In this document: positions 11,977 through 23,099 of the stretch, one piece after another
How the letters are laid out: every line of letters begins with the position of its first letter
How positions within the stretch are numbered: position 1 is the first letter of the stretch
Source of the DNA: Paramecium tetraurelia
Taxonomy: Eukaryota; Ciliophora; Oligohymenophorea; Peniculida; Parameciidae
Direction of reading: 5' to 3'
DNA: 64,000 nt
Assembly: GCF_000165425.1 (NCBI RefSeq)
Contig: NW_001799544.1
Coordinates: 357,210-421,209 of the forward strand
The notes under the pieces: generated by a model
What the model saw: the letters and a program-made list of their open reading frames with translations, nothing else
The model's database searches: none
What the model was told of the DNA's origin: nothing
Position numbers and translations under genes: made by a program

Positions 11977-13157
11977 ATTTCTCACTGAAAAATTAATAGT
12001 TTATAATATTCATTTATCTTATAATCCTCTTTTGTAAGAGAAACTTGAAAAAAATTATAAAAACAGAATTCATTCCCAAAATACAATACCTTTTATAATC
12101 AAATTTACCCATTCCTCTATGCTGATATATTTAATTTCTAATTTAATTTAGATCTAAAAAAATTGAAAAGTCTTGTTACATTTAGCTTCATTTTTGTGCA
12201 TTTTTTTCTCAAAAGTTCTGATTTATAAGTTCATTATATGAATTTTCTGTTGAATAAAATTAATACTTTTATTTTTCACATAATATTTTCAATAAGCAAT
12301 ATAATAAACAGGTTAGAGAGATCTTTTGAATTTACTTTCTTAAATTATCATTTACTTCATTCTCATTTTTGTTATTATGATAACATTAAATCTCTCCATT
12401 ATTATTGCGATTTAATGAGATTTTGATATAATTTTTGATTGTAATCATCTAATATATTGATTTATTAATTTCAGATATTTTGTCATGAATAATTTCTTTC
12501 TAACTCTTATAACAAAATTTTAAAAATTTCTCTAATCACTTACTAAATAAATGCATCTTAGATCTAGATGTTCTAAAGTGCAAAAAAATATTAAGTACAA
12601 ACTAAGCTTTATGATAATCTAATAAGTATTCTCAGATATTCTTCTATAGTGCTTTATTATACAAATAATATTTAAACCAAAAAAAATAAATTCAAAGTCA
12701 TTCTCTTTGAATTCTTTAAACTATTTAAATTTAGGTGATAAAATATTGAAATTCAGATACATCGTAATTTTTTAGTGTTTGAGAAGTTGATTACAAGATG
12801 CCAATCAGAAATTTCTACTATTTTTCCAAAATTTTGATGTATGTTTAGGCAAAGATTTTAGCTTTTTTGTGGTTTCACTAGTGCTCTGCCATTCATTTGG
12901 CCATTCTACTTGAGTTCGTATCATTTTCAAAACCGAATAATATTATAATATATATTCTTTTGTCTCTAATATCTTATAAATCTTCACTAATACTCACTAC
13001 GTTGAGCCTTCATTCTAAATCAATTTTCTCTAATTTAAATCTACTTTTGAGAATGTTTAAAATGAATCCATTGATTCTGCATAATTTTTTCAATATTCCT
13101 AATAAGCAACAGATCCATTTATTATTAAATAAATACATAATATAGTGATTCACTTAT
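11977..13157. other. AT-rich stretch without a confident gene
   Basis: No frame on either strand stays both open and protein-like. The minus strand has several 40-90-codon open segments in different frames rich in Ile, Leu and Lys. They lie directly downstream of the sensor-kinase-like gene and could be its decayed 3' part, but I could not connect them with plausible introns. Confidence 0.35.
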
Positions 13158-14687
13158 TCAAATATAACACTGCGGAATTATAGTAGAATTAAAGGATAAC
13201 ATTGGAGATTCATTAAATATCAATATAGTACCTAGATAAAGAAATATTATTACAAGGTTGAATTAATATTTTTTTTTTAATTAAGATTTTTTCTACCTCT
13301 TCATAAAATGAATCCATCTCCTTCTATATCTATCCCAATATTTGAAGCTGTATTTGACCATTTATTCTAGTTAAATCTACCATAATATGGTTTAATTGCC
13401 TCATGTTCTAAAATAAATAGAGTAAATATGAAATCAATAAAGGTTAGATTGTTAACAATAAGATATTTTAATTGCACTAGAAATCGTATTCAGATCTCTA
13501 AGTTTACTAAAATTATTTTATTATATGATCGAGCAAATTTGTTAAATTCACTAATTTCAAGCAGGTCTTATTCAATTAGCATCTTTAAATTATTTATACC
13601 ATTGCAATGTTTAAGTCAAAAAATAAATCAAAACTCTTCTCTTTCAACCCTTTCCTAAGAATATTTTATTGACTCTTAAAGACCTTCAGTATTTGATTTG
13701 TATGTTGTTCCTAAATGCTTTACTGCTTCTTTCGTAATTCAATGAATCCTTTATCTTCTGAGTCTATCACAAGTATAAATGTGACTGTGTCTAAAAGGCA
13801 CTCAGAGAATGTAATTTGTTATTATTTCTTGTTATAATGAACACTGAGTTTTTCGATCGTATACCTGATTGAAGTATTTTACCTTTATTTAGCCTTGTCC
13901 CATATATATTATTCTAATGTCTTATTGCCTAATCTAGTGTTTCTTAAGAAGTGCAATAAGGGATTCTCTATATTCATCAGAAAGTGCATCTGAATCATTC
14001 TTGAAATCTAAAATTGCTATTTCTCTTCATTGCATGTGAATATGAATGTTGGCTTGGATATAAGTTATGGTAACAAAACCTCTTTAAGTTAGGTTATTAT
14101 AAATTAATACCCCATGAACTGTCTCTAATTGAGAACATATATGCCTTTCTTAAATGCACATTTTTGATGTATATACAAAGACAAAGACAAAAGAATACTG
14201 CAATTGAGTATATTTGATCTTGATAGTCCAGATTTGTATCTAATGTATTCGCGATTGTCATTCTAATAACCGTCCAAGTGAAGTTTGTAAGTATTCCATC
14301 AGGAAAATCACTCACTAACATTACTACTGAATGTACAAACATTTAGTTTTAACCAAAAAGATACGTATGTTACACAACATTCTCTCTTTAGTTAATTTAG
14401 TATAACATTAAGAAATGGTTGATAACATAAAAACCAATTCTAGTAAATTTTTTATAGCAAAAGCTAATGATGCTGACTACAAGAAATACGCAAAATCCGA
14501 CTATTTTAAGTGTAAATTGGCTCTGATTATTATTTATCAAGCCATCAATATTCTTGATTCCTAGTATAACTATAGAAAAAATTCCTAAAACCATAAATAC
14601 TGGGTACTATATTTTCTCTAACAAGAATGATTGATATAGTGATTCTAAATCCTTATCTTTAAATTTTAATGAGAATTTATTCATCAT
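13158..14687 (-). CDS. Multi-pass membrane protein resembling ciliate sensor histidine kinases (3' end uncertain)
   Basis: 492 residues to the first unavoidable TGA, with introns 14082-14110 (29 nt) and 13232-13253 (22 nt). The N-terminal 200 residues contain about five hydrophobic helices, for example FMVLGIFSIVILGI, IVGFCVFLVVSIISFCY and IAVFFCLCLCIYI. A soluble part follows with ISKPTFIFTCNEEKQQF, GNKTLEQYIWDKA and QLNHIMVDLTRINGQIQL. This arrangement resembles membrane-bound hybrid histidine kinases as I remember them from Paramecium, but I cannot point to a canonical phospho-accepting His box or ATP-binding G-boxes. The gene may be truncated, or further introns may extend it into 12000-13157. 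Treat the function as tentative. Confidence 0.45.
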
Positions 14688-14939
14688 GATATAAAATTTT
14701 AAATAATGAAATTTTCTTCATATTAGAGGCAATATTTTAGCAGAATCAGAAAATTATAATGAACAGTTTTAATCATTTGGAAGTTTGAGGAATAAAATTT
14801 GAAAAAGTAGACTAGAAAATTTGAGTACTTCAAAAAAACAAAAGAAATTAAAAATGTAAGACTTTATTATTATAAAAATAAATATTTAATTTCAACATAA
14901 ACCCAAAACCCAATAATCAATTGGTATATGAAAATACAC

Positions 14940-15453
14940 TCATAATTCTATAGCATTATTTTAATTATAAATAACATCGACTGGAGCACCTTCTCGAAGA
15001 TTCGATTTTCTGTATAATTCATCTAGATTTAGTGGCCCTGATTAAGCTCTTATTCTGCTATGGGAGTTTCTTCAATTTACCTTATGATGGAATATTCTTT
15101 AGTGAGGGATTGTCGTTTCCCCTTTTCTCATAAACATTCCTGAGATTTTTAATTCGAATAGCAATTTCTAAACCCCCATTCCAAGACTTCATTCCAGTAA
15201 CTACCCCAGATTTAAGTATGCTAGCCAATATATTTATCCTCCTCATATTTCGATTGAGGATTTAATTTAAAACTTTTGTGATAATTTCATCCTCTTTTTT
15301 TTACAATTTCTCTGCTTTCTTTTCCTTAGTATTCGATTTCTTGACTTAAGTAGATAATTTAACAGTAGCAGGAACTTTCTTATTTCTTCGATAACAAAAT
15401 TTGGCAATATGATCCTTAACTCCTCAATTGCAACACTTTTATTGATTAGACAT
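14940..15453 (-). pseudogene. Zinc-knuckle (CCHC) protein gene with in-frame TGA at a Cys position
   Basis: From ATG 15453 the protein reads MSNQQKCCN, then TGA (15424-15426), then GVKDHIAKFCYRRNKK. If the TGA stood for Cys this would be a perfect C-x2-C-x4-H-x4-C knuckle followed by Gly, as in nucleic-acid-binding zinc knuckles. The frame then stays open through a Lys-rich region and SGVVTGMKSWNGGLEIAIR. With a 34-nt intron (15047-15080) it ends LDELYRKSNLREGAPVDV to TGA at 14940, 160 codons in all. The alternatives are a nonsense mutation in a young pseudogene, recoding of UGA, or a sequencing error. The gene starts 30 bp downstream of the globin stop on the same strand. Confidence 0.5.
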
Positions 15454-15483
15454 ATTTCAATAATTTATTTATAAAATATTATT

Positions 15484-16040
15484 TCACTCTTTTCCAAGTA
15501 CATCATCCCTTAGAGCTTCGCATACCTCAACTACTTCAGCTACAATTTCTTATGGAAGTGCCAAGTTTACAAGAGTGTCACTTAAATGTTTGACTACAAG
15601 ATTAAAATGAGTATCATCGATTCCTAATCCTCTATGAGCTTCTAGCATATCTCTTCCCATATAATTAGAAGGTCTAAATCATAATTAATTTATACCCCCC
15701 AAAAAGCATAGTGAGAAAGGCTTACATCTAAGAATTCAGCTTTTTCATGTCTGCTTTTACAAAGAAATTCTTTAGTTTTGGGTCATTCGATAATTTTTGT
15801 AGTAGCTTATCAACAGTAAAATCAATAGCCATGCTTTATCCTAATCTTTCATAAATAGTTTTTTTCTAGATAATTTTTGATATTAAATACTTAAATAATG
15901 ACTCTTGGATTGAAAACTGTTTCAATTGGTGCCTAATTCTATTAATTAGTATTATTAGGGATTGATAATTTAATTTCACTATCACCCATAAGATTCTTTT
16001 TAATTTATTCCTATTATTTATTAAATTATTCATTTCCCAT
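15484..16040 (-). CDS. Truncated (2-on-2) globin, possibly the C-terminal domain of the preceding kinase
   Basis: Introns at 15866-15890 (25 nt) and 15674-15695 (22 nt) give 169 residues from ATG 16040 (MGNEQFNK) or 152 from ATG 15989 (MGDSEIKL). The globin fold begins TIYERLGQSMAIDF. It has the Phe pair of the CD region (LKNFFVKADM), then FGGPSNYMGRDMLEAHRGLG, the proximal His in VVKHLSDTL, and ends AEVVEVCEALRDDV. This is the group I truncated haemoglobin pattern known from Paramecium and Tetrahymena. Where family members carry a distal Tyr in helix B this one seems to have Leu, so ligand chemistry may differ. The frame is open upstream without a stop into the CK1 tail, so the start is uncertain; see the kinase entry. 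Confidence 0.75.
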
Positions 16041-16303
16041 TAGATTTCTTGCAATTTATTCAGTTTAATCAATGTCATTATCTGGGTTCTAAACCCTTTA
16101 AAATTTATTGTCTGTTATTTTAGATTCAACAGCCTATTTATCTTAAACTTTCTCATCTATGTTATTAATAAGTTGATTTACTAATTTAAATCGTAATTGG
16201 GGGTTGATTTTCATCAGCATCATATTGATTAGCATTAACTTGAATAGTTATCTTACCATTATTATATGTATTAGTCTTTTATCCATTTATAGCCAAACAC
16301 CAA

Positions 16304-17287
16304 TCATATTTAATAATCCCAATCATATCCATGTTTCTAGAAGAGTTCTTTAAACATTTTTCTGAGAAAACTATAATCAGGTTTATCTTCAAATCTTAAT
16401 GATCTACAATAATTTAAGTAGGTTGAGAATTCAACTAAAAACATGATATTTTATTTTACTAGGCAAAGTCTTACATAAGACTTCAACTGGAGTGGTCATT
16501 TTCTTTTCCATAATTTTATGATATTTTTCTTATTTGTTATTTGCTTTGATTCCTTACCAAGGTAAATAACTTCTTAATAAATACACCATAACATATCCGA
16601 TAGCCTCTAAATCATCTCTCCTGGATTGTTCTATACCAAGATGTGCATTAATGCTGGCATATCTAGCTGTTCCTGTAAGATTTTTATTTTCTCTATATGG
16701 GATATGTTAATGAGTCTTAGCATCTCTATATTTCTTACTCAAACCAAAATCTAGAATGTACTTATTTTATTAATTTGATTATGTACCACTGTATTGGATT
16801 TCCTTCCTAACCCTATAAGAAAGTTATCTGGTTTGATATCTCGATGTATGAAGCTTTTAGAATGCATATATTCAACCCTTTGGATCATTTGATCTGCCAA
16901 CATGATGACAGTTTTTAATGAAAACTTTCTTTGACACAAACTGAATAAGTCTTCCAAATTTGGACCCAGTAAATCAATTACCATTACATTCAATCCTGCC
17001 TCTTATCCAAAATAATGCAATGCTGGAATACCAACTATTTTGCTTATTACAAAAACTACTTCCTCCTGCTAATGCTTTTGTAACTTTAGCTTCAAAAACT
17101 AACTGAGGATGTTTGGACTTAGCTTCTTCCTAAACAAATTCAAAATCATTATTACAAATTTGGCTGCCAATATGTCATTCTACTAAGTGGTCACCAAATA
17201 GATCTCTCCAAAAGAACCACTACCTAGTTTCTATTGGGTGATATATCTTCCATTATTTAATGGTATATTTTTTATCTCTGATTGCAT
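16304..17287 (-). CDS. Casein kinase 1-family Ser/Thr protein kinase
   Basis: 293 residues after four introns, 17130-17155, 17035-17059, 16761-16786 and 16435-16459. Kinase landmarks appear in order: [70 protein letters not shown] and [15 protein letters not shown]. The last carries the SIN motif that CK1 has in place of APE. The frame stops at TGA 16304-16306, right after GYDWDY. One base downstream in frame the sequence resumes as [10 protein letters not shown], the usual next block of CK1, and stays open through a Gln/Asn-rich tail (with a possible intron at 16157-16181) into the truncated globin. Either the kinase ends here, or a single extra T near 16309-16313 hides a CK1-tail-globin fusion. 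Confidence 0.88.
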
Positions 17288-17628
17288 TCAATTTTATTTA
17301 AATATATATTAGAATATTACAAATTTCATTTTACTTTTCATTAGATTATGATTAATATAAAGCAATCTAATGAGAAATCCACAACACTCTTAACTTCCAT
17401 AAACTTCAACAAACTACTCTACAACCATCAATAAAAAAGAAGAAATAAAAATATAATCAATTTTTTACAGAATTGTTGTAAAAAACTAACTAAAGCTTAG
17501 TTTAAATAACAAAGCAATAAAGTCAAAGAACTCATGAGTATTCATAACTTAATATTGGTATCATTAAGAATATCATCTAAATATAGTAATAATCATTTGA
17601 CTGACTTACTTTTTGTTAATAACTAATA
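17288..17628. promoter_or_regulatory. Intergenic upstream of the CK1 gene
   Basis: About 340 bp of AT-rich sequence without a protein-like frame. It must hold the CK1 promoter. Nothing more specific is visible. Confidence 0.3.
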
Positions 17629-17928
17629 ATGGTCACAAAGGAAGGCAAAAAGCCATTCATTATGACTGAATTCATCAATTAATATCAAGTATTATAATCA
17701 CAATTATTTGATATCAATACATACTCTAAATCTATTATTTATTATGAATTGTTAAAACTATCAGCAATAACATTTGAATTGTACTTATTAATATGTATTC
17801 TAATGTTCTTCTTAAATGATCAATATCATCCTCTTACTTATTTAAATGATTTAATCAATACTTATTTTAAAGTATAGAATGAATATGTTGAGATATAGAA
17901 ATTGAAAATAATTAATTTATAAGATTGA
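17629..17928 (+). CDS. Weakly supported 99-aa hypothetical protein
   Basis: Open from ATG 17629 (MVTKEGKKPFIMTEFINQYQ) to TGA 17926-17928. The middle is hydrophobic (LYLLICILMFFL) and could be one membrane helix. Composition is skewed to Ile, Leu, Asn and Tyr, as in translated A/T-rich noise, and I recognise no family. It may be a chance frame or a remnant; DNA just downstream has no clear continuation. Confidence 0.2.
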
Positions 17929-18646
17929 CACTTTCTAAATTTTAGATTAGATAAATTTGCCATTAAAGAATCAAATTTCTTATAATTAATATCTTTACTT
18001 ATTGTAATAAAATAATAACGACATTACCAGTCTATGATAATTATATTAATGATAAAATTAATTCTAGTAATCTTCTTAATTAAAAAGAAAATCATGAATA
18101 ATGAAAATTTGAACAAAATCTATCTGCTTGTGCTAAACAGGTTGGAGTAAAAATGATTGATTTAGATGACAAAGAAACAGAAAATTTTATGATATCATCA
18201 TGATGTTCCTAATCATTAGGAAAATAATATTATGAAAGTCTTCAAAATGTTTGAAAATTTTGAAGAGATTTAGCATAAAATTGGTTAAAATCAAATGAAT
18301 TGAGACTATCAAAGAGAATAAATGATATCATTCAACGATTAAAAAGGTAAGTAAGAGTTTATGAAATGATGGTTAATAAGTTAACTTAACTGTTCAATTG
18401 AAAATTAAAGTGTTTGAAACTAGAAGATTCTTATACAAAATTATAATAATGATTACTAATAATTTAATTATTAACTCTAATAATGAATTTAATCAAAATT
18501 ACTCATACTTTGCTTAAAAATTGTAACATAATAATAATAAACCTGGAAAAATATTTAGCAAATTATTTATCTAAGAGAATGAATAAATATAAATTTGTTT
18601 TACTCCTTTATCAAACATATTAATATCATTAAATTCTGTTGCAAAT
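17929..18646. other. AT-rich, no gene seen
   Basis: Short frames in all registers, interrupted by TGA, with A/T-noise composition. No repeat or motif stands out. It lies downstream of the WD40 gene's stop codon. Confidence 0.35.
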
Positions 18647-20188
18647 TCAATATTAAACTTAGTTTGTTCTTTTATAAATATAGGCTCTACTTTCAGTCAT
18701 AGAAAACAAAATTATATAGGAATACTTCTAATTATTATGAATGACACTCAATTCAAATTTCCCATTCATTTATTATAAACTGTCTAACTTGCCACTAGGA
18801 TTATTCTAATAAAGAATAACTTCACCTTCAAATAAGGTAAGAAATATTTTGGTTTCTTCACAATATTTGATTGAAATTAGAGATTTCTAGTTTAATATTG
18901 AAAATGTAACAAATTTAAATTCACTTTCAATTTTTTATTATTAATATAAATAGATATTTCCTAAATCAGACCCAACATAAATTTATCTGTTTCCTTGACT
19001 TAAACAAGTTATTTTCTCTTCATTCTCCAAAATAATCTATTAAAATTCAGAAAGTTCTTTATTATTATTGAAAATTTATAATTTATTTTCTATTATAACA
19101 AGCAAATATTTAGAATCTTTATTTAATTAGATCTCTTGTAGCTCTTGCCTAAAAGATTTCATTCTATTACATATTTTTAAACCCTGTTAAAAAGAATAAC
19201 TTTTAATAATATTATCCTTTCCTCCAGAAAATAATTCAGTATTTGAAAAGTCTACAATCAAAGTTATAACCTAATCTCTGTGCTACTATTATTGATCTTT
19301 TTAAATCCAACCCTTTCCTAAATTTTCATAAAGTGAGATAAAACCATTCTCATATCCAACAAATAATTAATTACATTTATTATTTAAAGCTAAAGCAGTA
19401 ACTTGTACATTAAAGTTATCGTTATTAAAATCAATAATAGATTAATTCTTAAATTCTAAATTTTCATCAATCTAAAGAATTTCTAAGTTCTTATAATTGT
19501 TGATAGGATATTATCCTTAGATGAGCAGATTTCCAGTTTAATTTAAAATAGCTGCTTATACCATGCTGGTTTAATAATCTTTTGTTATTTCAAATTTTTT
19601 TTTTGTTAAAGGAATTTATGATCTTATGGGTACAGGTATATTTGGTCTTTATTATTTAATTGATTTATCCTCTTTATCCCCTTTTACCAACTTTATTAAC
19701 TATTCAAAAAGTGTTATAAACTATTTTCGATAATTGGATTAGATTTCTTTTAATTATTCAGTAGTTTAATACATTGCACTTTTTTTTATATCACTATTGT
19801 AAACAAATTCTACTATCGCCCTTAAATCTTCTAGCACAAATTCTTTACCAAATTCTTGATATTTAATGTATCTCATTAATTTAGTAATCTCAAATTCGCT
19901 TTGTTGAATTACCTTCTCAATGTACAAAAACACCTAATTTATCATATTTTCTATCTCTTTCTTTAAATTCTATAATGTTGATTGAATATTCTTATAATTG
20001 AGATGAATAAGTTCAAACACTGGTAGTAGCTAATTTAAAGTAAATTGAAGCCATTCAATAGATTCTCCTCGACCCTTGCATAAAGAACACAAAAGCCTTT
20101 CTGATGAATTTACTTCTTATTCTGTTTTAATCCTCGTAATTGGTTAATTATGGCGAATGCATAATATTTTACTAAAAGGGCCATTCAT
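18647..20188 (-). CDS. WD40-repeat protein with N-terminal Cys motif and coiled coil
   Basis: 513 residues in one exon, from ATG 20188 to TGA 18647-18649. Near the N-terminus is LLCSLCKGRGESIEWL, a paired-Cys motif. About 150 residues of Lys/Glu/Gln-rich helix follow, likely a coiled coil (LKKEIENMINQVFLYIEKVI). From about residue 200 the sequence shows degenerate WD-type blades, for example LFVGYENGFISLYENLGKGW, LFSGGKDNIIKSYSF and IYVGSDLGNIYLY, with LLVIIENKLQIFN between them. Such proteins are usually scaffolds (family knowledge); partner and location are unknown. The protein at 59255-60676 shares the coiled coil plus beta-propeller plan and may be a distant paralogue. Confidence 0.7.
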
Positions 20189-21689
20189 CTCTGGTATAAA
20201 TTAATAAATTTATTATGAATTCATTATGAATTATCATAGATTTAATTTCTAAAATAACTTATAATGAATACTCTTTAATTACTTGTTAAATATATAGACT
20301 AATAAAGAAACCTCTTAAATGTTAATTTAAAAATTTGACAACAATTTATGACTCACAATTTTAAACCGTTCTGTTAGAGTTTGTTATTATTATTTATTAT
20401 GATTTAAATTTACTATTTAAATTTTAGCCAAAGCCAATTAAAATTAACTTATAAATTGTAGTTAGTAAAGAAAGAAGAGAAAGTAACAAATTGAATTTTA
20501 GTATTTATATACTTCAAAAAACATGTATAATCATTCTTAAATAAATTGCTAATCAATTATAAATTTACCAACCAAATCTATCATAATCTGAGGGTTTTAT
20601 TTTACTATCACATAATCATTTATACATAAATTTTTATAATATTATTACCATATTCCTATCATTCTTTAATAAATTTAATTTCTAAAGTAATAGATCATTA
20701 TACACTTAATAAATCCGATTTTCTAAAATAGTTTTTTCTATCTACATCTAGATGGTTGAAGTTAGTTTTCAAACCTGCTATTTCATTTGAACGACAATGA
20801 AACCTAGCCAAGATTAAAATTTAATTGCTAATATTCGTTCTAATTTTTGACAGTCATTATTTTACAATTAGATATATTTATGATTTCTATACTAAAATCT
20901 ATTATGCTTATAATATCATCTGGAGTAAATACAAAATGTCCTAATTCAAATAATTATAATAAATTCAAATATAAAGATGCTTAGAAGATTAATTAATTGA
21001 ATTTATTTAAATATTCCTAAAAATTTATCAAAATTATAAACAAATTATATTTTTTATTTGTAAAGTATAGACATTCAACAATAGTTAATTTTAAAAAATG
21101 GAAATATCTTTCCATGAAAGGCCTAACATAACTCTAAAAACAAATTAGAATAAAAATTTGATACGTTTTTAGCCAAAAAATCTAATTTAGGTTAGCATAT
21201 GTTTTTTACAATTTAGTTTTCTTAAAAAATTCAATTGAAAAATGATTTGCAACGTCTTTAAAATTTTGTAATCAATTTGAAAATGAATTTTTTAATAAAA
21301 ATATTTTTGATTTATTATTTCTTAAACTTTTTAATTCATTTATTTAATTATTAATTTAATTTCTGTTTCTTAAATAATTTAATTAAAATCTAATGATTAT
21401 TCAAGTTTTTTCTCAAACTTATTAAACTAGAATTGAGTAGAGCATTTAAATAAAACCATTTATTGAAATAAAATATATTTATGTTCAAGAGTGAAATATA
21501 TAAATAATTGACTTCCTATCAAATTTCGAACTTTATAAACTAGTTACATTTTTCTATTCATTCGCATCAATGTAATATAATGAACTAAAAAGAAAATTTT
21601 AGTGCCTAAATCAAATGCTCATTTATAATAAATATTGTTATGAGATATTTATAAATTCTGAATTATAAACTAAATAATAAATATTTCTA
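20189..21689. other. 1.5 kb without a recognisable gene
   Basis: A long stretch of A/T runs with no frame of protein-like composition on either strand. This is large for a Paramecium macronuclear genome, where intergenic distances are typically small. It presumably includes the promoters of the divergent WD40 and RING genes. The rest may be decayed sequence. Confidence 0.4.
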
Positions 21690-23063
21690 ATGAGATTATT
21701 GTTATCCTTAGTATTAATGTAAGAAGTGATAATAATTTAGAGAATTATTTTGTGGAAATATCGTCAACACAACTGAGAATTTAAGTGAAGATAATGAGGA
21801 AATTGATATCGGCTTATAAACATATTGCAAGAAAATTCATTGTAATTCTTATACAACTGTATGAATGTTGTTTCAAATTTTAGTGTCATTCTTGTGAGTT
21901 TAAGAACTGTTGTTAATTTAATTTAGAAAAAAATCAGTGTTTCAGACTGTTAAAAGCACCATTTAATTACTCCGAACTATTTGATAGAAGCAAAGTAGAA
22001 GTAAAGAATTTATCCGAATATCCGGATCCACAAATGAATGTTACTTTTCCAAAATGTAATATTGTTAAGGAAGTTCCTCTATATAATGCTACAAATTATT
22101 TATATAAGAATCACGATATTTGTGGAATACCAAAATATTGTCCAAATTAATCATACTATGTTTCTGCTGAATCTAGAATCATCTTCTAAAATGTCAAATC
22201 ATAGGTTGGTTAAGGAGAACTTTGTACAATATATTTTTAAGGAAGAATGGGTCCAGAATTCTTGATATAAATAGGAATAGGAAATTTATCATAAACTGAG
22301 GTTAAAGCAGACCTAAGTATTTGCTTATCCGTTGGTCTGTTTGATGACTTTCCTTGTATTGATTCTCTTTAATAAATGTAAAATTATGTTACAATTTGAG
22401 CAAATTAACCAAGAGTCTTTATTATAGGATAAGAGCAAATTAATTTAGAATTACTTTGTAATTCACAGAGGATGCAGAAATAGATTTCTCTTAGATATTC
22501 TATTAGATTATCAGCATACAAAAATTGTATTAATTTTCATTATAGGATTTAGAAGTTAATAAAATTAGCAATAACTATTTTAGTTTATTATCATACTTCT
22601 GCTAACAATACTTGGAAGCATAGTGATAATGGCGTTGATTAGGACTATTTTAATACGGATATTTGGCAGAAGGTTTGTTGAATGGTTGGATCCAGAACCT
22701 ATTTTCCCTCATAGAAGAAGGCATTTCAATGTCTTATCAGAATTTGAAAGATTAAAATCTTAGAAGCTCATCCATCAGATCAAGTAAAATGAAATGAAAT
22801 TTGAATAAGACAGATGCGCTTATTGCTTAGAATCATTTTAGACTGGAATAATTATTGAAATCTTTTGTGGGCATTGTTTCCACGAACATTGTATATAGAA
22901 TCATATGCAAATACAAAAAAATGTGGGAAGGTGTTCTATTTGTTTAGTTGATATTAACAAAATGAATTAAACTCTGCAGTAATAATAATTGCCATAAGAA
23001 TCCTTGGAAAATCAAAGTCAGATATAAGAAAATTAAGGCATGATTAATGATAATTTATAATGA
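21690..23063 (+). CDS. Single-pass membrane RING-H2 E3 ubiquitin ligase
   Basis: 432 residues after introns 21719-21740, 21859-21883 and 22388-22415. It starts with the signal peptide MRLLLSLVLIELFCG. A Cys-rich luminal or extracellular region follows (CHSCEFKNCCQFN, HDICGIPKYCPNQ). One membrane helix is clear, FIIILLLTILGSIVIMALI. The cytosolic tail then carries a RING-H2: CAYCLESF, CGHCFHEHC and CSICLVDINK, which gives the Cys3-His2-Cys3 ligand set. The tail ends in a Gln-rich stretch. This layout is like the PA-TM-RING or RNF13 type E3s, which ubiquitinate targets at endosomes and lysosomes; the luminal part is not recognisably a PA domain. Its stop lies 36 bp from the convergent syndetin-like gene. 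Confidence 0.85.
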
Positions 23064-23099
23064 TTTAATTGTTCAGTTGCTGCTGGTTTATAAATATTT

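Noticed and set aside
16435-17155. CK1 kinase as a pseudogene with several frameshifts
   Set aside because: All apparent shifts inside the kinase domain are removed by four 25-26 nt GT...AG introns that restore the canonical kinase sequence.
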